A DNA stretch of 64,000 bases from Paralithodes platypus. Its lineage: Eukaryota > Arthropoda > Malacostraca > Decapoda > Lithodidae. Positions 30,857 to 40,681 of this stretch are shown here, piece after piece. Below the pieces are notes generated by a model. The model saw only the letters and a program-made list of their open reading frames with translations, ran no database searches and was not told the origin of the DNA. Numbering within the stretch: the first letter of the stretch is position 1; each line of letters opens with the position of its first letter. The DNA is taken from positions 15,449,779-15,513,778 of the forward strand of contig CM064506.1 in the NCBI GenBank assembly GCA_032716605.1, written 5' to 3'. The position numbers and the translations under genes were made by a program.

Positions 30857-31340
30857 TTACCCCTTATTGGCGGGGCCCGACTTAAGGCGGTCTAGAGAAT
30901 AAAGGACAATGTGGCGGGGACCGCCTTAAGTCGGTAGCAATTTTGAGCACATAATTGGCTCCGAGAGAGAGTCCGAGCGGTGGGTGGAGCGTAGGTTGAC
31001 TCTGACCGTTCGGCACGGCTCCCGCGCCAGCACTGGGCCCACCTCCACACACATCACACTCACTGCCTCCCTAGACAGGGAAATATGTCAGGAAATTACC
31101 GTATTTTAGGGATTTTTCCTTCGTGTTGCACGATCGTTGCAAGACAACCCGTGATCGTAGAAGGATGGTTCTGGTGTCATTGGAAAGCTCAATTATCGCC
31201 CTTTCACGGATACATACTTGTATTACGCTCTGGCTCTTGTTTATGCATGAAAAAGAGCACGGATATAAGCTCGTTAAGGGTAAAACCACCCGCTTGGCAG
31301 GTAGTAGAAGTTACCGACCTAGCCGCTCGTGGAGTGTTAA
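30857..31340 (-). mobile_element. TTAA-type MITE, family A copy 2
   Basis: It is 484 bp in reverse orientation to the copies at 4867 and 49256. The right TTAA is intact. The left end reads TTACCCCTTA where the others have TTAACCCTTA, so one base of the target repeat has mutated. The part near 30860-30940 differs from the other copies and contains a GGCGG-ACTTAAGT-type palindrome. Confidence 0.72.
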
Positions 31341-31420
31341 AATTTAATGCTTAGCCAAAATGTCCAGGATACGCACTATTAATTGCGTATCCTGGACACT
31401 TGCTAAGCATTTAATTTTAA
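31337..31420. mobile_element. 84-bp TTAA-flanked foldback element
   Basis: The arms TTAAAATTTAATGCTTAGC and (reverse complement of the right end) TTAAAATTAAATGCTTAGC pair, followed by TGTCCAGGATACGC on both sides of an ACTATTAATT loop. The whole unit can fold as one long hairpin. Its left TTAA is the right TTAA of the preceding family A element. Confidence 0.75.
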
Positions 31421-31945
31421 GGTAAGCAATGTTCTTTGTTTATGTTTCTATTAGTGTAGGCTTACCTCTTAAGTGCGCATGGGGGTAATTAGACACCTCT
31501 GCCTGTGCACATGTATTTGAGCTGTTTCCATCACTAAAATATTCATTTTACCATAAATAACATTAATACTTATCCATATGCGCCTATTATAGGTTGATTA
31601 TAAAGGTATTAACCTGTTACAACAATAAAACGAGTGAAAACAGCGTTTGGATGGTCAAAATCGGCGCTACAGGCCGCGAGTTACATAATGTATGGGTGAG
31701 GCAACCTGCTTTCCCGCCAATTTCCCCCAAGGCCACTGAGACACTGTCGATCGATACTCTCTCTCTCTCTCTTGCACTCGCTTGCTAACAGTGATGACAA
31801 TGCCCTGCTTGCAACTCGCTAATGTTAGCACGAAAATATACCTCAGAATAAGGGAATAACAGGGAAAATAGGTGATAACTGAAGGAGGTGAGGAAAGTGG
31901 GGAAGGAGGGGAGGTAGAGGACTGATATTTTGCATGGCCCCAGGG

Positions 31946-31983
<38 letters not shown>

Positions 31984-32890
31984 AAAATTGATTTTTTTTT
32001 CTCTGACTCTTAAGAGTCTTCCCGCAGTCCGCCGGGGGAACTCTTAAGAGTCTTCCCGCAGTTCCCGGGTTAAATATTGATTATTGATTTAGATCGAAAA
32101 TGTGTGTCTGGGCTCTGGGGCGGGCTGCTGGCCATATGTATTTTTCTCCATAAGTTATGTTATTCCTATTACTGTACGCGAATTCCCAATATGCACCACG
32201 CTTTTCCGTCCATATAGACGCGGTTTGGGGGGTCTGACTGTTCTAGGCCGTCGCATGGGGCCATCTGTAGAGTAAGGTCTGGCCAAATTTTGCGTCCTAC
32301 CTTATTTTTATATATTTTTTTATTACACATCTCTGCAGGAATGACACATACAGTATTGGCAAGTAGTATAATGTACGATACGAACACTTCATTATGGACG
32401 ATAAAATTCACAGATTCAGACCTGGACCTAATGCCAAAAGAATACCAGTAGCCTAAAAGTATGGTTTATTTGTGGGTGCATTTCAAAGTTTTAGTAGTTG
32501 TTTTACAATATTTAATATTTTCAAGCAATATTTTAAATCCGTCCATGGACACTTATCGCAGAGGAGTTGACCATTGCACCACCGTTTTCAGTTGATCCAT
32601 TTTCTTATCATGTGCAATTTTGGATGTGTTTTTTATTCTCCTGCACAGTACAGTACAGTATTTTGGTTATGCTCACGGTCACAAACATTATGTACGCATG
32701 TTATTTGACCGTTATTTTCGAGATCAGGTACTTGTGTTCGATCTCAAAACAAAAGAACTTAAAAAGTAAGGCAGGGTCGCCCGGAATGACTCCATTTAGG
32801 ACGCGAGACTGCAACCACACGAAACGGTCTTTAAACTTTTATAAATTTATGTACAGTATGTAGTGGACTTTACCCATCTATGTACTGTAT
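31421..32890. other. intergenic DNA, no gene recognised
   Basis: It contains a (CT)n microsatellite at 31757-31772, a poly-T at 31950-31977, and a twofold repeat of CTCTTAAGAGTCTTCCCGCA near 31990-32060 that ends in GGGTTAA and may be an orphan TTAA-element end. The short frames have no known motif. Confidence 0.45.
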
Positions 32891-32909
32891 CTATCTATCT
32901 ATCTATATA
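32887..32909 (+). repeat. TATC microsatellite
   Basis: TATCTATCTATCTATCTATA lies directly at the left edge of the 315-bp pogo-like MITE. It may be a LINE tail remnant or the MITE target. Confidence 0.7.
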
Positions 32910-33224
32910 CAGTAGGGTCCCGCATAAAACGTGTTCAGATAAAACGAGCGACCTAAAATATTAATATTTAATTTTCGATAAGAACGAATGTGATCACATA
33001 AAACGAGTCCGCCGCCAAAGTGGGGCAAATTCGAGGAGTTTTCATATAGAGCGCCGAAATATCGTACAAAACGTACAAAATATTGTACGCTCCTGACGGA
33101 AATTTACGCTTACAGTGAACATTGACGATATTGGGCCACCAAAATGCCGTGTTCACATAGAACGAAATCGCATAGAACGGCCTCGTTTATCGACCAATTT
33201 CTCGTTTTATGCGGGACCCTACTG
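32910..33224. mobile_element. 315-bp pogo/Tigger-like MITE
   Basis: Both ends start CAGTAGGGTCCCGCATAAAA when read inward and the match continues for at least 22 bases. TA flanks both sides (32908-32909, 33225-33226). There is no transposase. The interior repeats CACATAAAACGAG/CACATAGAACG phrases. Confidence 0.88.
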
Positions 33225-33227
33225 TAT

Positions 33228-33400
33228 ATATATATACTCAGGCCCAATCCCCACTTTTTCCTTTTGTGTATGTGTGTGTAGGGGGGGGGGGGGGGGTTTA
33301 ACTCAAGACAGAGCCCGAATAGGGACAACACATCAGAAAACAATGAACACACAAAAACAAAACACAAATTCACACACATCAAGTTTTTTGTTCTATCGAA
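33228..33400 (-). repeat. LINE 3' untranslated fragment
   Basis: On the minus strand GGGCTCTGTCTTGAGTTAAA, a C/G run, and then GGGGATTGGGCCTGAGTATA match the end of the 6.8-kb LINE (CTCTGTCTTGAGTCGGCTAC, GGGGATTGGGCCTGAGCATA). It includes a poly-G at 33281-33296 and abuts the right end of the MITE. Confidence 0.75.
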
Positions 33401-33505
33401 GATCTTTAGTATTATACGTGAGGCTGGTCCACTAGTATATCAAGTCATAGCAGCAAGAAAATATTAGATATCTATTATATACTGTACTATGAAAATATAT
33501 AATTA

Positions 33506-33690
33506 CAGTGTAGCCCCTACCATATCTTCGCGACAGCAATCTTCGCTGCAGACACTAAATAGACTCAATTTCGCTGTAAATGAATCAATCTTCGCAAAAA
33601 ATACGAGGAAAGTATGCCGCGGTTTTATTCTTCGCAGCTAATATTTCAATCTTCACGCCGCATTTTCCTGCCTAGCTGAGGCATAAACAT
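33506..33690 (+). repeat. solo end of a pogo/Tigger-like element
   Basis: TA then CAGTGTAGCCCCTACCATAT and subterminal TTCGC words (ATCTTCGC repeated several times) resemble the other TA elements here. I found no matching right end nearby, so it is incomplete or truncated. Confidence 0.45.
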
Positions 33691-33988
33691 GCTGGCCAGT
33701 CAATCACAGTCCACCATTCGGGCACCATCTAGCAACGTCATTGCAAAGCAGTCAATCACAGGCATCCAGTAAAACGCCATTGGAAGTAAAGTGATTAATT
33801 ATATTTTTTCTATAGGTCCAGGAATAATTTGTAGCGAGGTCGGTCCTTTGAGATCAGTGCCTTATAAATTGTCCTTTCCTTCCACGTAAACATTGCGCTA
33901 TTCGGTGTGCAGTTGGGTCCGAGTGCATTATTAGGTTAATATCTAGTATTGGATAAATAGATATCAATCGTAGTCATGTACTTAACCT

Positions 33989-34204
33989 TTAACCCCTTCT
34001 GTACCGGCGACATCCTTTTAACTATATTCTGGCTGTTATCAGACGATAGTATTCAGTTTATAAAAAGGCTTCCACCAATTAACAGACTTTGAACTATCTT
34101 GCATAACCCTATTTACTACCACCAATCCTTCTTAAGCAACATAAAATTCTCTAAATGTAGCTAAATTGGGATTAAAAAGACATCGCCAGTACAGATTGGG
34201 TTAA
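33989..34204. mobile_element. 216-bp TTAA-flanked MITE (family E)
   Basis: The left end TTAACCCCTTCTGTACCGGC and the reverse complement of the right end TTAACCCAATCTGTACTGGC pair, and the match continues (GACATCCTTTTAA/GATGTCTTTTTAA) for about 34 bases. TTAA lies at both ends. Confidence 0.82.
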
Positions 34205-34207
34205 CTG

Positions 34208-34280
34208 TCTTTGGTGGTTTAATGGTTAGTGTTTAAAATGTGGATGTGTTATTCCAGGTTAGAATCCCGGGAGGATCACA
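34208..34280 (+). tRNA. tRNA-like sequence, probable pseudogene
   Basis: The A box TGGTTTAATGG (34215-34225) and a B box with one mismatch, GGTTAGAATCC (34257-34267), have tRNA-like spacing, followed by CGGGAGG. The stems are poor. It starts directly after the family E MITE. Confidence 0.4.
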
Positions 34281-34394
34281 TAGTTTCATTCATTTCATTA
34301 GGAGGTGTTTGGTGTTGGGAGTGAAATTAATTAGATAGAATATTAGTATAGGGTCACTATGGTCTATTCATTATATTTAATCTAAAAAAACTGA

Positions 34395-34565
34395 CCACTA
34401 ACCTCTATAACTGTGTGTTCTTTTATTTCATAAATTTTATTTTAGTAAGCGTTGTTTCCACATAGCAATTTTGATCAGTTATTTTGCCTTTTATATTGTC
34501 TTTGCCCAAGTTTTGGTTTGTTTAGTTTGCAAGTTTTACATTTTAACTCAAAGACTATTCCTTCT
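34395..34565 (+). repeat. dispersed repeat F, partial copy
   Basis: It carries the core from GTGTTCTTTTATTTCATAAA through TTTCCACATAGCAATTTTGA to TTTGCAAGTTTTACATTTTA. The same core recurs at 36157, 36390, 37050, 37170, 43550, 45575, 55620 (minus) and 63775. Confidence 0.8.
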
Positions 34566-34790
34566 AGGTGCTGGCGAGATGGACCGATTGGGTGGCACTG
34601 CAAGGGGGGCTGCGGACGGTCCGGGTATTGACTCGGGGGCTGTTGGTCCCCTCCCCCGCTGCCCTCTCAGAGACAGATCTCATCTCTCCCTGGCCCCTTC
34701 TGGGGTCCGAACATCTAAAGCGGCTTCGATCTACCAGACTCGGGACTAATGTTTCTACCATTTGGGAAGAGTCAGACAGGGAATAGGTGT
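34566..34790. other. GC-rich island of unknown nature
   Basis: A stretch of high GC is set in AT-rich repeat F sequence. Plus-strand frames of 72 and 92 codons and a minus-strand frame of 65 overlap, none with a motif I know. It may be an inserted gene fragment or exon, but I cannot assign it. Confidence 0.35.
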
Positions 34791-35041
34791 GGAAATTTAC
34801 AGCCCATTTGTTGTAGCCTATTTTAAGTTCCAGACGGTAGGAGTCAGAATTTCTGGCCTACTTAAAATGAATGGACTATAGTGGGAGTCTGTCCAGTCCA
34901 AGGACGTTGCCTTTTAATATCTTAATTTTTCCAGGGCATTAGATCACACGTTTGGGGCCACACACTCGATCGCCCAATTATTGCACTAAGTATCGTATTA
35001 CATGATACTGTAATTTTTGTTCAGCTTATAGCAGAGTTCCA

Positions 35042-35330
35042 AGCAGCTCATTCTTGGGCGCTCCTCTTAGTCAGTCCTTTGGCTGCGAGAATAGTTTGTA
35101 CTACCTGATCCCACGTCTTTCTTGGTCCACCTCTCCTTGCGACTCTCTCCACGTTCATATACTTGCTTTTCTTGACCCAATTATTGTCATCCATCCTTTT
35201 CACATGTCCACACGAACTAAGCCTGCTCTTACGCATATCCTCATTAATAGTCTCTTTGCTTAAGCTCCTGAGTTCTACATTTGGGTTTTTGTCTTACATT
35301 ACAGACCCACATATCCATCTCACCATCCTT
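35042..35330 (-). pseudogene. LINE C-terminal fragment
   Basis: On the minus strand it reads IRMVRWICG, then LSSCGHVKRMDDNNWVKK, then RRGGPRKTWDQVVQTIL and AKGLTKRSAQE. The GHVKRM and GRPRKTW patterns are the C-terminus typical of several LINE groups. No reverse transcriptase motif is left. Confidence 0.7.
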
Positions 35331-35639
35331 ATTTCATTTTGTTCCATCGTATTTATATCTCATAAAATTTGCACTAAAGTAGATGACTTTTGGGCTAGAG
35401 CTGGGTTACTATAGACTCTTAGTAGACAGAGGTTATGAGGCAAGTAAATTGTTACATAAATTTAATCTTTTTAGGGTCAATTACTGTGACTATTCTAAAA
35501 TTTGACATAAATAATTTTAATCAAGCATTTTTAACGTGAAGTTTCTTGTATAACCTCTGCTTACTTTGTGTCTGTTTGTATTTATTGTTTATCTTTTTCT
35601 ATTATTAATATTGATTTTTTTAATTAAGTGTTCTTGTTA

Positions 35640-36300
35640 AAAGAGTACTCTTCATTTAAACATGTTACTTTTTCATATTTTGTAATTATTTGTCTTTATA
35701 TTATATCTATTCATTGTCGATAGTTTCAATTGCTTGCTTTTGCGATATCCTTAGTTTATTTGTACGATAAATGTAGGTTATTTGTAGGGTAGTTATTGAT
35801 AGGGGTCACTTGAGGCATGCTATGCTTACAGGTACCTACCCGATAGCACTATTGTTAGTGAGTGCTATACAGGTATATTTATTTTTTTGTAATATTATAT
35901 ATCTTATCAATATTTTTATTTTGTACTAGTGTTAATGTCTTGTCATGTTGCAAATTTGATTTTAAATGAACATTTTAACACTAATTGTAGTTTCTTTTAT
36001 TCATGCAGAGTTTAGTAATATTTGCCAGAATGTCCCGGACTTCCCAAATTGACTAATTCCCTGAACGTGACGATAGTGCGTTGTTATGTGTGCAATTAGT
36101 TTGCTTGGGAACCAGATTAACTTGCTCATGTAGTAATGTACACCCTATGTGGTGGATTGTGTTCTTTCATTTCATAAATTTGATTTTAGTAAGCGTTGTT
36201 TCCACATAGCGATTTTGATATGTTGTTTTGACTTTATATTGTCTTTGTCCCAGTTTTGGTTTGACTTTGTTTGCAAGTTTTACATTTTAATATTGATAGG
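35640..36300 (+). repeat. dispersed repeat F, longest copy
   Basis: About 650 bp align with 63340-63920 and with the reverse of 55600-56115. Shared landmarks are TCTATTCATTGTCGATAGT, GGGGTCACTTGAGGCATGCT, AGGTACCTACCCGATAGCAC, TTCATGCAGAGTTTAGTAA and GTACACCCTATGTGGTGGAT. There is no coding frame and I could not define its termini. Confidence 0.85.
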
Positions 36301-36379
36301 CCAGGTTTCGCTAGCATACACCATCATACAGTACTTCTAACGCATGTACTAGATTAGAAAAGAAAAACAATGAACCAAA

Positions 36380-36485
36380 CCTTTGCCTTAAATCACATAG
36401 CAGTTTTGATTTAGTTATTTTGTCTTTTTACTGTGTTCGTATAAATTTTGGTTTGTTTATTTTGCAAGTTTTACATTATAATCTA
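36380..36485 (+). repeat. dispersed repeat F, partial copy
   Basis: It keeps only the ATCACATAGCAGTTTTGATT to TTTGCAAGTTTTACATTATA segment. Confidence 0.7.
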
Positions 36486-36899
36486 ACATCCTTAACCTCA
36501 TACAGGTTTGAGAGCGCGTAATAGAAGATACAACGAGATTGAGTGGTCCCTGTTTTCTGGAATTGGTGAAGATTGACTTGAGTGGGACAAGAACTCTATG
36601 AAGGAAATTACCAATTGCCTACTGTAACTTCAAGAGTTACACTCAATGTGAGGACCAGCATGTACGGTAAGTTTATAGAGCAGTTTTTTTACTTAACAAA
36701 AATGTATATGCCTTTCAGTAAGATGCCTTTATTACTTCCATTATGGGTGATGATACACAAATTTATTGTGTATAGAAAATATTTTAGAAATTAAACACGT
36801 AAAAAGTACAGTAGCCTATCTCCTTTTTGAATGCCATAAAGCCTTCCCATTTTTTAATTGACAGATAGGCAGAATAGTTTTACATTGTTCATTTTATGA

Positions 36900-37370
36900 T
36901 TACTGTAGTATGTATGTCTTTCGCGACTTCCCAAATTGACTAATTCCTTGAATGTGACGATAGTGCATTATGTGTGTGATTACTGTAGTTTGCTTTGGAA
37001 ACAGATTAACTTGCTCATGTAGTAATGTACACCCTATGTGGTGGATAGTGTTCTTTTATTTCATAAATGTTATTTTAGTAAGCATTGTTTCCACATAGCG
37101 ATTTTGATGAGTTATTAGTTTGCTTGGGAAACAGATTAACTTGCTCATGTAGTAATGTACACCCTATGTGGTGGATTGTGTTATTTTATTTATAAATTAT
37201 TATTTTACTTAAGTGTTGTTTCCACATAGCAATTTTGATTAGTTATTTTGTCTTTTTTTACCGTGTTCGTATAAGTTTTTGTTTGTTTATTTTTCCAAGT
37301 TTTACATTATAATTGTCTTTGTCCAAGTTTTGGTTTGTTTAGTTTGCAAGTTTTACATTTTAATGTAGTA
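36900..37370 (+). repeat. dispersed repeat F with internal tandem duplication
   Basis: GTTTGCTT(T/G)GGAAACAGATT-AACTTGCTCATGTAGTAATG occurs twice (about 36978 and 37118), followed each time by the TTTCCACATAGC core. The last core is extended by a third TTTGTCCAAGTTTTGGTTTG phrase. Confidence 0.8.
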
Positions 37371-37948
37371 CACTGAGGTATATATCCAGTGCTCTAATAC
37401 TCAAAGCCGTCATAAATTTGGAAATGGTGAAGTTCATTTGGTGAAAGATTTAACAATGTATACTTGTACAGTATACTGTACTTGTAAGCAGGTTGTCAAA
37501 CCGGGACAATCTGCTGTTAAGACTGGAATGATTATGAGAAGAAATACAAGAAAATAAAATGAATTTGGATTGGTTTGGTAATTTTATCACTCCCAAAGAC
37601 ATAATATAAACTTCCAAGCATAAATGTAACTGTGTATATATTGTTATGGTGACTAAATACAAGGGAATAGGCCTCTTTTTTTTACACCCAACAGTAGTAA
37701 CATACTAACTTGCACACACAGTACAGTCGCGCTAATAAGTGATGTCTCAGCACCAAGTATGTATTGATCAATAATGTGTACCGTTAATAGTAATATCTGA
37801 GCATAATTTCTTCATATCGTGTGAAATATACAAACATGTTCCTACACTTGCCTACCCTATTCAACATCTGATAGACATTAATACAGCACAGAACAAGCCA
37901 AACGTAATGACTGGTGGGACATGACTTGTTAGCACGACCGTACATGTA

Positions 37949-38829
37949 CAGTCAGCCCTCCATTTAACGGACTTTTAGGGGGGAAACGAAGTCCGTTAAG
38001 TGCAAATTACCTCTAAAAAGTGGTTAGGCCCTAGCCTATTCATTAATAAAATGAAAAAAATTCGGATTTTCTTACCTTATTTACATACTATGGCACACAA
38101 TGCTAATATAATTGCCCAATAATGTATATAATGCTTATTGTTTGGCATTATGAGTATTGTACATATCAGTAATGGGCGAAATTGTAAATAAACCCTATCC
38201 TGGAGACGCCATTTGCAATGTTTACATTTTGGCGTCCCTGTTCAGTCAAACAATACGGTGCAGGGTCTGTTTTGGTACACAATACTGTAGCCTACTATTT
38301 TGGATACTACCAAAGTATTCATAGTTCATAATATTTTATGGGATAAATATAAAGCAATATCAAAGTGTGTTTTATTTATTACAATAATACCCAATAATAC
38401 CATAACATATGTGGATGCAAATGTGTAGGCTACGAAATAAAAAAAACGAAAAGGTGACGATATTGTTACTGTACCGAAAGTTCAGTGTACCGAATCGTTG
38501 GGATCGTTGTACCGTAGTGTCAGGCCAAAACGTAAACATTGCAAATGGCGTCTCCAGGATAGTTACAATTTCGCCCATTACTGATATGTACAATACTCAT
38601 AATGCCAAACAATAAGCATTATATACATTATTGGGCAATTATATTAGCATTGTGTACCATAGTGTTTAGTTTATATGTTACATCTGAGTGTGTGTAGACT
38701 CGATACCTGTGTGTAGACTCGATACCTGTGTGTAGACTCGATATGTCTAAAAATGTTGGTTGATTTTAGAGGCCTAATTTCCCAGCTGGAGTCCGTTAAA
38801 TCGACGTCTGTTAAATGGAGCGTCGACTG
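37949..38829. mobile_element. 881-bp pogo/Tigger-like element with long internal foldback
   Basis: The ends CAGTCAGCCCTCCATTTAAC and the reverse complement CAGTCGACGCTCCATTTAAC are flanked by TA. An inner pair of arms, 38087-38233 and 38524-38663, is almost perfectly inverted (GCCAATAATGTATATAATGC-type sequence, GGAGACGCCATTTGCAATGT). The transcript would fold into a long hairpin. No transposase frame. Confidence 0.85.
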
Positions 38830-38839
38830 TACTTATACA

Positions 38840-38865
38840 TACAAACATACATACATACATACATA
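38840..38865 (+). repeat. CATA microsatellite at the target of the next element
   Basis: ACATACATACATACATACAT directly precedes CAGTGGTCCC. On the far side of the element, 43306 onward reads TACATACATACGG, so the element entered a CATA repeat. Confidence 0.8.
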
Positions 38866-38947
38866 CAGTGGTCCCTCTCATTTAGCGAATTCATTAGTCT
38901 AGCCAAACCATCGCCAAAAGTGAATTTCGCCAAACGCGAATAGTACT

Positions 38948-39436
38948 TTAACCCTTCCTCCCCGGGTGTCATTTTAATATGACACCGCGGCAGATGGGCC
39001 AGTACCCGGGTGTCATTTTAATAGACAGTAAGCTTGAAAGCCTATTCAGCTTGGTCTGAACGCCGTGCGTCCGACGCATGTAAACAAAGCCGATCGTTGC
39101 ATCACCGCACCTCCGAAAACAAGAAGGAGAAGACTCGTTTGTTATTGTATGTCTGTATGTCGTTGTTTCAGTAGTGAAAAGATCGTCGTATTGCTAACAT
39201 TGCCTGAAAATGCTCTCCACTAAAATCTTCATCACAACTGAACCAGTTGACTTAGAGAGCTCTACTCAATGCCAGTCTACAGATTGGAAACCGCACTACA
39301 TTTATAGATGCGTGGGAAATTTCTAGCAGTTAAAATTAACCAAAATACGGTAGCCTAGGCCTAGACGTTTTTCGGCCAGATCGCCCGGGTACGCCGCACT
39401 GTCATTAGGAGAGCTAGCCCGGGCCAGGAGGGTTAA
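38948..39436 (-). mobile_element. TTAA-flanked MITE, family B copy 2
   Basis: It is 489 bp, the same length as the 30307 copy, and very similar to it. The ends are TTAACCCTTCCTCCCCGGGT and TTAACCCTCCTGGCCCGGGC. The right TTAA is shared with the next element. Confidence 0.9.
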
Positions 39437-39911
39437 CCCCTCAGACCCGGCTATGTATTCCATACCGAAACCCGGGGGTTTTGGCCGAAAAACGTCTACG
39501 CCTAGGCTACCGTATCTTTGTTATTTTGACTGCTTCCGCATTCCCGTGCATCCCCAAGCGTAGATGTGTTTCGTACCTGTAGAATGGCATTGAGTAGAGC
39601 TCTCTAAGTCAACTGGTTCAGTTGTGATGACGATTTCCGTAGAGATAACTTTGTTGCGATATCAGCCACTTATCATTACTTTTCACTACTTAACAATAAT
39701 ATACAGGCACACACGAACAAGGACGCCTCTCCTTCTTGTGGTCGGAGATGCGCGGCGTCGGTCCAACCGGCTGTTGTTTACATGCGTCGGACGGACGGCT
39801 TTCAAAACAAGCTTACAGGCTTTCAAGCTGCCGGAGCCTCAGAGCCCTTCCGGGTTCCGCGGGGGTGTTTTTTATGGATGCCTCAGAGCCCAACCGGGTC
39901 TGAGGGGTTAA
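39433..39911 (+). mobile_element. TTAA-flanked MITE, family B copy 3
   Basis: It is 479 bp in opposite orientation to its neighbour. The ends match perfectly for 18 bases (TTAACCCCTCAGACCCGG). The interior resembles 60435-60917 and the reverse of 61898-62384. Confidence 0.92.
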
Positions 39912-40665
39912 ATGGGAAAATTATCCATTAGTCTTTGACGAGGCCCGAGTTCACCCTTTTGGGCCTTTTCAAACCGCCCGCCATGCGCATCATCGATCGC
40001 CGACACACTCGGCGCCGTCTGCTTACTCTGTTTTTGCTAGAAGACATAGGCCTAGCCTATATATCTCCACAAAGAATTGACCTAACCTAGGTTAGATGTA
40101 TATCAGGCAGCAGAATTCATTGTTATCTTGTGAATAGTCTTATTGATAAGGAATAACCACATAACCTTAGCAACAAGTTGCTAAGTCACTAGCTAGCCAG
40201 ACCAAGAAATGGTCTAACCTAGCTTGGATATATATCAGGAGGCATAAATCACTTTTAGCTTGTGAATGGTGAAGACTAGAATTTTCTATACCAACTGCTT
40301 TTCGATTGAGCAAAATAATGAAATTGGTTTTGGATCCGTGGTCACTTCTTTGATTAATTATATTTATCGATTGGGCCCCTGAGTCAGCTGATGCGCGCGT
40401 GTGTGTTTGTGTGTTGCAGACTGTTTGGCACAATAAACAAAGCAAAACACAAGAGATATGAGGTTCACAAATCGGTTTGGTCAAGATTACTCTGTTAATA
40501 TACGTTTATGAAATATACCTGGGATATTCTCGCTATCCAAGCAGCTCAGTTAGGGTTTTGTGAGTAGGCCTAAGCCTATCTATAGCCTAGCCTCGGCCTA
40601 AGAGTAACTCTCAATACGGTGCTCTACTGTAGCCTACATTTCTTACAGTTTCTTACAGTAGATCC
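39912..40665. other. interior of the pogo-like element, no gene recognised
   Basis: It includes a twice-occurring TAACCTAG-TT-GATATATATCAGG phrase (near 40085 and 40217). No transposase motif and no other repeat boundary found. Confidence 0.4.
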
Positions 40666-40681
40666 TCTGGAAAAAGGCAAA

